Assembly: GCA_947589095.1 (NCBI GenBank)
Contig: CANQBX010000030.1
Coordinates: 1 to 42,052 of the forward strand
Source of the DNA: an uncultured Lachnospiraceae bacterium
GTDB lineage: Bacteria > Bacillota > Clostridia > Lachnospirales > Lachnospiraceae
Direction of reading: 5' to 3'
DNA: 42,052 bases
The position numbers and the translations under genes were made by a program. The notes beneath the pieces were generated by a model. The model searched no databases. It saw only the letters and a list, made by a program, of their open reading frames with translations, and had not been told where the DNA came from. Below are positions 25,936 through 32,778 of this stretch, piece after piece. Position 1 is the stretch's first letter. Each line of letters starts with the position of its first letter.

Positions 25936-26991
25936 TTACTCTACCCCAAACTTATAGATTGTCGTCGTCTTATACTCATCTCCGGTCTTCAGCACCGAAG
26001 AGGCGAAGTTCGGGCAGTTCAGATTATTGGGGAAGTACTGGGACTCGAAGCAGTAGCCGCCCCGGTCGTGATACGTCGTGCCGTTCTTGCCAAGCTTCGT
26101 GGACAGGGAATTCCCCGCGTACAGCTGCAGTCCAGGCAGGTCCGTATAGACCTCCATAAAGCGTCCGCTCTTCGGGTCATACGCCTTCGCCGCCAGGGAC
26201 AGCTCGCCCGGCTCATGGTTCAGCACGAAATTATTGTCATAGCCGCCGCAGAGGGCTACCTGGCGGAAATCCGTATCGATCTCGCCTGCCATGGTCTTCG
26301 CGGTGCGGAAATCAAGCGGCGTCCCCTCCACCGGCGCAATCTCCCCGGTAGGGATGCTTCCGTCGTCAGTCACCGTATAATGATCCGCATCGATCCAGAT
26401 CAGCTGGTCCGTGGCCAGCCCGGAATCATGCCCCGCCAGATTGAAATAGGCGTGGTTCGTCATATTCAACACCGTGTCCTCGTCGCAGACCGCATGGTAG
26501 TCGATCTGCAGCGCGTTGTCCTCGGTCAGCGTATAGGATACCATGATCTCCGCGTTGCCCGGATACCCCTGGTCGCCGTCGGGGCTGAACAGGGAAAATA
26601 CGATCATCGTCCCCAGAGGCGTCTCCTCCGCCTCCGCGTCCCATTTGCGGAGCCGATAATAATCCGGACCGCTGTGAAGATTATTCTTGCCGTTATTGGC
26701 AGCCAGCTGATACGTCTTCCCGTTCAGCGTAAACTTCGCGTCACCGATCCGGTTGGCGTTGCGGCCCACGATCTCGCCCATATGGCCCGGGTTCTGCTTC
26801 AGCGCTTCCACCGTGTCCACGGCCAGCACCACGTCCGCCAGCTTCCCGTCCTTATCCGGCACCTCCATGGTCAGCCACACGGCCCCCATATCCGTAAATG
26901 ACGCCGACGCGCCGGAACTGTTCTTCAGTGTATAGCGGTACACCTCCGTACCGTCGTCCATCTTCCCGAAAACTGTCTTTGTATAACTCAT
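25936..26991 (-). CDS. galM: Aldose 1-epimerase (galactose mutarotase)
   Basis: 351 aa, usual length. Interconverts alpha and beta anomers of aldohexoses in the cytosol. Catalytic and substrate residues: VGRNANRIGDAKF, His in NLHSGPDYY, His in MTNHAYFNLAGH, the loop GGYDNNFVLN, and the base Glu in GGYCFESQYFPN. Ribosome site AAGGAGGT before the ATG at 26991. It has its own promoter and stands apart from the sugar locus, so it may serve general galactose use, including that released by the alpha-galactosidase at 31255. Confidence 0.94.
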   Translation of the reverse strand: MSYTKTVFGKMDDGTEVYRYTLKNSSGASASFTDMGAVWLTMEVPDKDGKLADVVLAVDTVEALKQNPGHMGEIVGRNANRIGDAKFTLNGKTYQLAANNGKNNLHSGPDYYRLRKWDAEAEETPLGTMIVFSLFSPDGDQGYPGNAEIMVSYTLTEDNALQIDYHAVCDEDTVLNMTNHAYFNLAGHDSGLATDQLIWIDADHYTVTDDGSIPTGEIAPVEGTPLDFRTAKTMAGEIDTDFRQVALCGGYDNNFVLNHEPGELSLAAKAYDPKSGRFMEVYTDLPGLQLYAGNSLSTKLGKNGTTYHDRGGYCFESQYFPNNLNCPNFASSVLKTGDEYKTTTIYKFGVE

Positions 26992-27032
26992 GCCGTACCT
27001 CCTTGTCCGATATGCAATACGTTCTATGCTCT

Positions 27033-27061
27033 ATTATATAAAGGACAGGGAGTAAATTCAA
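27033..27061 (-). promoter_or_regulatory. Promoter of galM
   Basis: Minus-strand TTGAAT (27056-27061), 17-nt spacer, TATAAT (27033-27038). Confidence 0.75.
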
Positions 27062-27216
27062 GTGCTTTGTGCTTAAAGCATCCATTGCAAAAACGTATTT
27101 TATGCACTGCAATTTAACTGCCCGAACATAGATACCGCCATAAACGCAATCTCTTTGCAGATCTGCGGATTATTTACCCCATCACGACTGACGTCTCGAT
27201 GGAGATACTCGTCAAA

Positions 27217-27243
27217 CGCCGATTGACGCAGGCGTCATCGGCG
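27217..27243 (-). terminator. Stem-loop at the end of the ABC-2 permease operon
   Basis: Near-perfect palindrome: CGCCGAT/ATCGGCG outer arms and GACGC/GCGTC inner arms, just past the permease stop. The T-run after it is short (TTT), so termination may be weak. Confidence 0.5.
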
Positions 27244-27255
27244 CTTTCCTCGTTA

Positions 27256-27951
27256 TTATCCCAGATCCACCCGCTCGTAAATTGCCACAGACGCCCCGAC
27301 CGACACGGCAAGAGCCGCAATTCCCGCCGCCAGAAGTCCGACTGCAAGCGCCGCCGGCGACGTTCCTTCCAACACTGCGGCCGCGCCGTTAAATAGTCCG
27401 GAAAATGCCTGAAGCGCGCCTGCCCTCACCGATTCCGCCACAACAGCGCGCACAACGCTTAATAACATCGGCGCCCCGCAGACAAGCACCAGATAAGCGG
27501 CCATGATCAGATATCTGGCCTTCTCATAGCCGAACCGGAACTGGAGCGGCATGTAGACGCCGACAGCCACCGCCAGGATCAAAAATCCCATGATTGCCAT
27601 TCCCGGCGTCATCCCGCCGATCTGCGGTTTCAGGAGACTCATGCCCCAGAACGCGGCGCAGCTGAAACCGTACGGCAGGAAAATAACCACGTATTTGGAC
27701 AGCACCATCATCCTGCGGGAATACGGCGCGGCGCACAGAAGCGACGCCGCCCGCGGATACTGCACTTCCTTCGCTCCCGTCGCGATCAGGACGATATAGG
27801 CCGTCGCCGAAACGATAATGAAAAAGCCCATCGGTCCCACGAACGAGGTATTCATCGTCATCATAAACGGAACCGACAGATTCAGCACAATCAGCAGCAC
27901 CACGTACCGCCGGATCAACAGAAGATCCTTTTTTATCAATGCAAGAAACAT
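27256..27951 (-). CDS. ABC-2 type transporter permease
   Basis: 231 aa, six predicted membrane segments (VVLLIVLNLSVPFMM; GFFIIVSATAYIVLIATGA; AIMGFLILAVAVGVYMPLQF; ALAVGLLAAGIAALAVSVGA). ABC2_membrane_5-like exporter subunit working with the ATPase upstream, probably expelling an antimicrobial or stress compound, as is usual for GntR(YtrA)-controlled systems. Start at 27951 (MFLALIKKDLLLIRRY), with AAGGAG about 10 nt upstream; a TTG at 27984 would overlap the microprotein gene and is rejected. Confidence 0.85.
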   Translation of the reverse strand: MFLALIKKDLLLIRRYVVLLIVLNLSVPFMMTMNTSFVGPMGFFIIVSATAYIVLIATGAKEVQYPRAASLLCAAPYSRRMMVLSKYVVIFLPYGFSCAAFWGMSLLKPQIGGMTPGMAIMGFLILAVAVGVYMPLQFRFGYEKARYLIMAAYLVLVCGAPMLLSVVRAVVAESVRAGALQAFSGLFNGAAAVLEGTSPAALAVGLLAAGIAALAVSVGASVAIYERVDLG

Positions 27952-27971
27952 AAATCGATCTCTCCTTCTTA

Positions 27972-28055
27972 TTATTTCTTCCAAGCTTCATATAACGCGT
28001 TCACAACTGGAATCAAAACACAGATAGCTACAAGCCAGTCAGGCAAATGCGGCAT
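27972..28055 (-). CDS. 27-aa single-span membrane microprotein
   Basis: A small frame, too short for routine calling, lies between the ABC ATPase and its permease. ATG at 28055 is preceded by AAAGGAGG at about 8 nt, as strong a site as any in the window. The product starts MPHLPDWLVAICVLIPVV, one hydrophobic span, and ends ALYEAWKK with a positive tail, so N-out/C-in or membrane-surface placement is plausible. It starts 24 nt after the ATPase stop and ends 20 nt before the permease start, filling the gap exactly. Probably a regulatory or assembly subunit of the exporter; function is inference. I do not recognise a family. Confidence 0.7.
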   Translation of the reverse strand: MPHLPDWLVAICVLIPVVNALYEAWKK

Positions 28056-28079
28056 GGGTTCTTTCCTCCTTTGGCGCAG

Positions 28080-28925
28080 CTAACCCAGATTCGCCAGCAT
28101 AATATCTTCCACCGCGGCCCGCTCTGACAGCACGCCCGGCATCATCCTCATGACCCGGTCCGCTTCCTTTGTGATACCGGTAAAACCGAAGGTGTTCTCC
28201 TCCAGTTTCAGGAACAGTTTCCGCGTCTCCTCACTTAACATCGCCGGATCCCCTTTTATGATGCGGTAAGAATCCATCAGCGCGTCTTTCTCCTCCTGAA
28301 ATGCGATCCGTCCGCGGTCGATCATGATCAGCATATCGGCCACCTTATCCAGATCCGACGTGATATGGGTGGAGAACAGCACGCCCTTTCCGCCCTGTTC
28401 CATATAATCCGTCAGCACATGGAGAAATTCTGTCCGGATCAGTGGATCCAGGCCGCTGGTGGGCTCATCCATCAGAAGCAGCTCCGCCTTATGGGAAAGA
28501 GCCAGCGCCAGCGCGAATTTCATCCGCATTCCTTTGGACAGCTCGCTGATCTTCTGTCGCGGCGACAGTTCGAACCGGTCCAGCCAACCCGCGAAATCCG
28601 ATTCCGACCAGGAACTATAGGCGGCAGCCAGCACATTTTTCATCTCCTTAAGCGTCAATTCCATGTAGAACTGCCCGTCGTCGAAGACTACGCCGATCCG
28701 GTCCTTGATCTCCTTTTCGTCTGTTGCCATGTCCAGACCGAAGACGCGGATCTGCCTGGCCGACGGCCGCACCAGGCCCAGGATCGATTTCAGCGTCGTG
28801 GTCTTGCCAGCGCCGTTGACGCCGATAAAACCGGCGATACAGCCCTCCGGGACGGAAAATGTAATATCCTTCAGCGCAAAATCCCGGTAGGATTTGCACA
28901 GTCCGTTCACTTCCAGAATGTTCAT
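28080..28925 (-). CDS. ABC transporter ATP-binding protein (ABC-2 exporter)
   Basis: 281 aa. Walker A GVNGAGKTT, signature ELSKGMRMKF (LSGGQ variant), Walker B LLLMDEPTSGLDP, and switch His in FSTHITSD. The C-terminal part after about 220 is typical of YtrB/BcrA-like ATPases. Powers the membrane permease encoded two genes downstream. Ribosome site AAAGGAGG before the ATG at 28925. Part of the operon GntR regulator - ATPase - microprotein - permease. Confidence 0.93.
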   Translation of the reverse strand: MNILEVNGLCKSYRDFALKDITFSVPEGCIAGFIGVNGAGKTTTLKSILGLVRPSARQIRVFGLDMATDEKEIKDRIGVVFDDGQFYMELTLKEMKNVLAAAYSSWSESDFAGWLDRFELSPRQKISELSKGMRMKFALALALSHKAELLLMDEPTSGLDPLIRTEFLHVLTDYMEQGGKGVLFSTHITSDLDKVADMLIMIDRGRIAFQEEKDALMDSYRIIKGDPAMLSEETRKLFLKLEENTFGFTGITKEADRVMRMMPGVLSERAAVEDIMLANLG

Positions 28926-28999
28926 GATGCGCCTCCTTTTTCCACATTATATTCTTCTAAGGTATCGGCACGACAGCTTCGCTGTCCTGCCATGTCGTC

Positions 29000-29389
29000 T
29001 CACGCTTCGCGTGATGCGCCCTCCTCAAATAAGATCTCGAGCATCTGCCAGAGTTCTTCCTTGCTGATGTCTAAGGATTTCGCGGTGGCGATCATGTCCG
29101 CCATCTTTTCCTCGACCTCCCTGCGGCGGGAATCGCGCAGAAGCTCCACGTTCCCCACATTGACAAAGGTTCCGATCCCCACCTGGCTTACGACGAAGCC
29201 TTCCTGCTCCAGATCGTCATACACCCGCCGGATCGTCAGGACGCTGACTCGCAGCTCGTTGGCAAAGGTGCGGATGGACGGCAGCATATCTCCCTGCTTC
29301 AGCTCCTGCCTGAGGATCGCGTCCTTCAGCTGATCCTTGATCTGCTGGTACAGCGGGACGTCGGAATTGTTCGATATCAGGATCTTCAA
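29000..29389 (-). CDS. GntR-family regulator, YtrA subfamily
   Basis: 129 aa. Winged helix at about 10-75 (VPLYQQIKDQLKDAILRQEL, MLPSIRTFANELRVSVLTIR, YDDLEQEGFVVSQVGIGTFV). The short C-terminal helical part is typical of YtrA, which represses adjacent ABC exporter genes. Start codon is TTG at 29389, with GGAGGAG just upstream; no better ATG exists. A palindrome overlaps the -10 and start site upstream, indicating autoregulation of the operon. The stop codon lies within a small TTC-loop hairpin (29001-29013), one of two such hairpins before the ATPase gene. Confidence 0.9.
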   Translation of the reverse strand: MKILISNNSDVPLYQQIKDQLKDAILRQELKQGDMLPSIRTFANELRVSVLTIRRVYDDLEQEGFVVSQVGIGTFVNVGNVELLRDSRRREVEEKMADMIATAKSLDISKEELWQMLEILFEEGASREA

Positions 29390-29412
29390 ACCGCTCCTCC
29401 TCTCTAGTGTGA

Positions 29413-29456
29413 TGTGTTTATATACACACTATACTCTGTTTTCAGTCTGCTGTCAA
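29413..29456 (-). promoter_or_regulatory. Promoter and operator of the YtrA-type exporter operon
   Basis: Minus-strand TTGACA (29451-29456), 17-nt spacer, TATAGT (29428-29433). A near-perfect palindrome TGTGTTTATATACACA (29413-29428) abuts the -10 and covers the start site, an ideal repressor position. Confidence 0.8.
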
Positions 29457-29514
29457 CCAGAAAATGAAAATCTTCCTGCAATTCTTCGGACAAGGTCTCG
29501 ATTTTGGTCAAAAT

Positions 29515-29621
29515 ACGAGCAGGACGACAGTGATGCCTTGCTCGCGTGGAAATACAAGCAGGACGTCACTGGCACCCTGCTCGCAAGAAAAAAACAAAAA
29601 GGGCGTCACCGGCATCCTTCT
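29515..29621 (+). repeat. Hairpin repeat family, three tandem copies
   Basis: Three units about 40 nt apart: 29515-29545 (CGAGCAGG/CCTTGCTCG), 29554-29584 (AGCAGG/CCTGCT, loop TCACTGG) and 29597-29621 (AAGGGCG/CATCCTT, loop TCACCGG). Units are linked by GGAAATAC-type sequence. Confidence 0.7.
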
Positions 29622-29639
29622 CACATACTGACATAATAA

Positions 29640-29697
29640 AGCGCCCGTCTCCGCTACGGCTGACACCTCCCAGCCGCCGGAAACAGGCGCTTGCTTT
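29640..29697 (-). terminator. Intrinsic terminator of asd
   Basis: Minus-strand long stem AAGCGCCTGTTTCC / GGAGACGGGCGCTT with an inner GGCTG/CAGCC hairpin, followed by TATTAT. It lies just after the asd stop. Confidence 0.65.
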
Positions 29698-29723
29698 TAT
29701 CTTCTTAATTTTTCGCAGTTTTC

Positions 29724-30812
29724 CTAATTCTTCGCGGAAATATACCCCTGCGCCGTCAGAAGCTCCGCGCACAGCACGCCGCCGCCGGCCGCGCCGCGCA
29801 CCGTGTTATGTGACAGCCCGACAAACTTGTAATCGTAGACCGTGTCCTCACGAAGGCGCCCCACGGAGATTCCCATTCCGTTCTCGTAATCCACGTCCAG
29901 CGTCACCTGGGGCCGGTTGTCCTCCTCCATGTAACGCATAAACTGCTTCGGGGCGCTGGGCAGCTTTAATTCCTGCGGAAGCCCGGAGAACGAATGGATC
30001 TTCTCGATCAGCTGCTCCTTCGTCGGCTTTTTGCGGAACTTGACAAATACCGCCGCCGTATGGCCGTTGAGCACCGGCACGCGGATGCACTGGCAGGTGA
30101 TCACCGGCTCCTGCGCCTTCACGATCACGCCGTCCTCAATATGTCCCCAGATTCGCAGCGGCTCCTGCTCGCTCTTCTCCTCCTCGCCGGAGATAAACGG
30201 GATCACGTTGCCGACCATTTCCGGCCAGTCCTTAAAGGTCTTTCCGGCACCGGAGATTGCCTGGTAGGTGGTCGCCACCACCTCATAGGGCTCGAACTCC
30301 TTCCACGCGGTCAGCACCGGCGCGTAGCTCTGGATCGAACAATTAGGCTTCACGGCTATAAAGCCCCGCTTCGTACCAAGCCGTTTCTTCTGGAACTCGA
30401 TCACAGCCGCATGCTCCGGATTGATCTCCGGGATCATCATCGGCACGTCCGGCGTCCAGCGGTGGGCGCTGTTGTTGGAAACCACCGGGGTCTCGGTCTT
30501 CGCGTAGGCTTCCTCGATGGCCCGGATCTCGTCCTTGCTCATATCTACGGCGCTGAAGACGAAATCCACCTCAGCCGCTACCTTCTCCACTTCATTTACA
30601 TTCTTGACCACCATATGGCGGACCGCCTCCGGCATCGGAGTATCCATCTTCCAGCGGTCCCCCACCGCCTCCTCATAGGTCTTGCCCGCGGAGCGGGGGC
30701 TCGCCGCCACGCTGACCACCTCGAACCAGGGATGATTCTCCAGAAGCGCGATAAAGCGCTGGCCCACCATTCCGGTGGCGCCCAGTACGCCGACTTTCAG
30801 TTTCTTTTCCAT
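29724..30812 (-). CDS. asd: Aspartate-semialdehyde dehydrogenase
   Basis: 362 aa. NADP-dependent reduction of aspartyl phosphate to aspartate semialdehyde, feeding lysine/diaminopimelate, threonine and methionine synthesis. N-terminal GVLGATGMVGQRF binds NADP; catalytic Cys158 in VKPNCSIQSY; His251 in PVLNGHTAAV. Length and motifs place it in the archaeal/yeast-like type (about 350-365 aa) rather than the E. coli type. Start at 30812 chosen (GAGGAG about 9 nt upstream); an in-frame extension of 114 codons upstream runs across the promoter and is not real. Single gene with own promoter and terminator. Confidence 0.95.
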   Translation of the reverse strand: MEKKLKVGVLGATGMVGQRFIALLENHPWFEVVSVAASPRSAGKTYEEAVGDRWKMDTPMPEAVRHMVVKNVNEVEKVAAEVDFVFSAVDMSKDEIRAIEEAYAKTETPVVSNNSAHRWTPDVPMMIPEINPEHAAVIEFQKKRLGTKRGFIAVKPNCSIQSYAPVLTAWKEFEPYEVVATTYQAISGAGKTFKDWPEMVGNVIPFISGEEEKSEQEPLRIWGHIEDGVIVKAQEPVITCQCIRVPVLNGHTAAVFVKFRKKPTKEQLIEKIHSFSGLPQELKLPSAPKQFMRYMEEDNRPQVTLDVDYENGMGISVGRLREDTVYDYKFVGLSHNTVRGAAGGGVLCAELLTAQGYISAKN

Positions 30813-30888
30813 AATTGCTGTCTCCTCATTTCTGTATCCGCGCGCGGTCCGCCTTCCGCTTACCGCCGCGTTCTTAAATGTCCCACCT

Positions 30889-30917
30889 ATCCTACACAAA
30901 TCTTCCTGAATTGTCAA
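30889..30917 (-). promoter_or_regulatory. Promoter of asd
   Basis: Minus-strand TTGACA (30912-30917), 17-nt spacer, TAGGAT (30889-30894). Leader of about 70 nt, too short for a lysine or SAM riboswitch. Confidence 0.75.
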
Positions 30918-31137
30918 TAGGAATTCGCAAGAAAAATACATTTGTACGTGAGGCGCGGACATCCCTGTAAAATTCACTCCCTTGGAGAGACTTGTGCAAG
31001 ATATTCTGCTGCCGACAGGCCCTGCAGAAGCCGGAAGCAATCCGGTTTCCACCGTTTCCTTTTTTCCTTCTGCATTCTGCCAAGCACTTTCCTGCGCACT
31101 TCCTGCCAACCACGGCCAATCACTTTCCGGAAACAAA
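30918..31137. other. Intergenic region between asd and the alpha-galactosidase
   Basis: Divergent promoter region. Apart from the two promoters I see only imperfect short repeats on the minus strand (around 31040-31130, GGAAAGTG/GGCAGAA-type words). No gene or known RNA is supported. Confidence 0.4.
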
Positions 31138-31166
31138 TAGACTTTTTCTGACACATATGCTATACT
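31138..31166 (+). promoter_or_regulatory. Promoter of the GH27 alpha-galactosidase
   Basis: TAGACT (31138-31143), 17-nt spacer, TATACT (31161-31166). The weaker -35 suggests activation or catabolite control; no clear cre site was recognised. Confidence 0.5.
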
Positions 31167-31254
31167 CTCAAAGAATTAGCACGGCCTGCACCCAGCATGG
31201 CCGCCTGTACATAAGAACACCGGACAAAATATATTGCAGAATGGAGATCAAACG

Positions 31255-32778
31255 ATGAACAAGAACGATTTCGCGCCGCTGCCGCCCATGGGCTGGAACA
31301 GCTACGACTATTACGACACCACAGTGGACGAAGCGCGCGTTCGCGCCAACGCCGATTATATGGCCGCCCATCTGAAGGGATACGGCTGGGAATACGTGGT
31401 GGTCGATATCCAGTGGTACGCCCACGGCGCCGGTTCCATGCGGGACAAGTACCAGTATATTCCGTTTTCCGCTCTGGAAATGGATGAATATTCCCGGCTT
31501 CTGCCGGATCCGGAGCGTTTCCCGTCGTCCGCGGGAGGCGCAGGCTTTAAACCGCTGGCGGACTATGTCCACAGTCTCGGGTTGAAATTCGGCATCCATA
31601 TCATGCGGGGAATCCCGCGGCAGGCGGCCCATGCCCATACGCCGGTCAAACCCTATGATGCCGCGCTCTCTGCCGAAAAGGACTCCGTTTCCGGCCGCGG
31701 CGCAGAACTTTCTGCCGGCAGCAGCCGCTGCATCCCCGGCGGCAAATCGGACTCGGGCATGCCCGTCACCGCCGCTGACGTCGCCGATCCGTCCTCGATC
31801 TGCGGCTGGAACCCGGACATGTACGGCGTCCGAAACTGCGCGGCCGGACAGGCATACTACGATTCCCTGATGGAACTCTACGCCTCCTGGGGCGTGGATT
31901 ATATCAAGTGCGACGACATCTGCAACACCAACATTTATCCGCACAATCCCTACTCCGCCAGGCATGAGATCGAGATGCTGTCCCGCGCGATCCGGCGATA
32001 CGGACGCCCCATCGTCCTCTCCCTGTCGCCGGGCCCGGCTCTGATCGAGCAGGCGAACCATTACAAGATCCACGCGAATCTATGGCGGATCACCGACGAT
32101 CTGTGGGACCGCTGGAGCGATATTCTGCAGATGTTCTGGCGCTGCGAGCTGTGGCAGGACCATGTGGAACGGGGATGCTATCCCGACTGCGACATGCTGC
32201 CGTTAGGACGCATCGGCGGCGGCTTCGGAGAAGGCCAGGAGCGCTCCACCAATCTGACCCGCGACGAACAGCGGACGCTGATGACGCTCTGGTGCATCTT
32301 CGGCTCTCCGCTGATGCTGGGCGCAGAGATGACCAAGCTGGATGACTGGACCCTGTCCCTTCTCACTAACCGGGATATCCTGGCCATGCGCACGCCGGAC
32401 TGCCGTCCGCGCCAGCTTTTCCGCACCGCGGACGAAGCCGCCTGGACCGCTTGCAATGAAAAGACAGGCGAAATGTATGTGGCAGTGTTCAACCTAAGTG
32501 ATAAAGAACGAACCGTATCCGCCGACGATCCTGCTTTGTACGAAGCCGCAGGCGCCGCTGTACCCTGCGCCGCCAGACCCTGCGCCGCCGGCCGCATCAC
32601 GAACGATAACTGCACAGGAGCGCAATTCCCGGATGGAAAGGACGCAGAGGAAATCCATTCCTCCGACAGCACTAAGTCCGTCCCGGTCTATACCGAACTC
32701 TGGACCGGCCGGGAATACGCGTCACTCAGCGCCGCTCTCCCGCCCCACGGCTGCCGCGCGTTCCGCGTCAGCCGGTAA
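31255..32778 (+). CDS. Glycoside hydrolase family 27 protein, probable alpha-galactosidase
   Basis: 507 aa, no signal peptide. GH27 TIM barrel from residue 8 (LPPMGWNSYDYYD), conserved YVVVDIQW, catalytic nucleophile Asp220 in DYIKCDD, acid/base in WRITDDLWDRW (281-282), and the late TNRDILAM. A C-terminal beta domain has VAVFNLSDKER. Removes terminal alpha-galactosyl (or alpha-N-acetylgalactosaminyl/arabinopyranosyl) residues in the cytosol. Two insertions look unusual: about 138-168 (Ser/Gly-rich, between barrel elements) and about 435-480 in the C-terminal domain. Start at 31255, GGAG 8 nt upstream. The last 57 bases overlap the convergent sensor kinase gene. Confidence 0.88.
   Translation: MNKNDFAPLPPMGWNSYDYYDTTVDEARVRANADYMAAHLKGYGWEYVVVDIQWYAHGAGSMRDKYQYIPFSALEMDEYSRLLPDPERFPSSAGGAGFKPLADYVHSLGLKFGIHIMRGIPRQAAHAHTPVKPYDAALSAEKDSVSGRGAELSAGSSRCIPGGKSDSGMPVTAADVADPSSICGWNPDMYGVRNCAAGQAYYDSLMELYASWGVDYIKCDDICNTNIYPHNPYSARHEIEMLSRAIRRYGRPIVLSLSPGPALIEQANHYKIHANLWRITDDLWDRWSDILQMFWRCELWQDHVERGCYPDCDMLPLGRIGGGFGEGQERSTNLTRDEQRTLMTLWCIFGSPLMLGAEMTKLDDWTLSLLTNRDILAMRTPDCRPRQLFRTADEAAWTACNEKTGEMYVAVFNLSDKERTVSADDPALYEAAGAAVPCAARPCAAGRITNDNCTGAQFPDGKDAEEIHSSDSTKSVPVYTELWTGREYASLSAALPPHGCRAFRVSR

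Noticed and set aside
29515-29621. CRISPR-like array because units repeat about every 40 nt
   Set aside because: Units are imperfect hairpins with variable stems, no constant repeat/unique spacer pattern, and no cas genes nearby.
30813-31137. Lysine or SAM riboswitch upstream of asd
   Set aside because: The predicted leader is only about 70 nt and no aptamer core or terminator was found.
30813-31154. N-terminal extension of asd by 114 codons
   Set aside because: It crosses a consensus promoter and has no family similarity; the ATG at 30812 has its own ribosome site.
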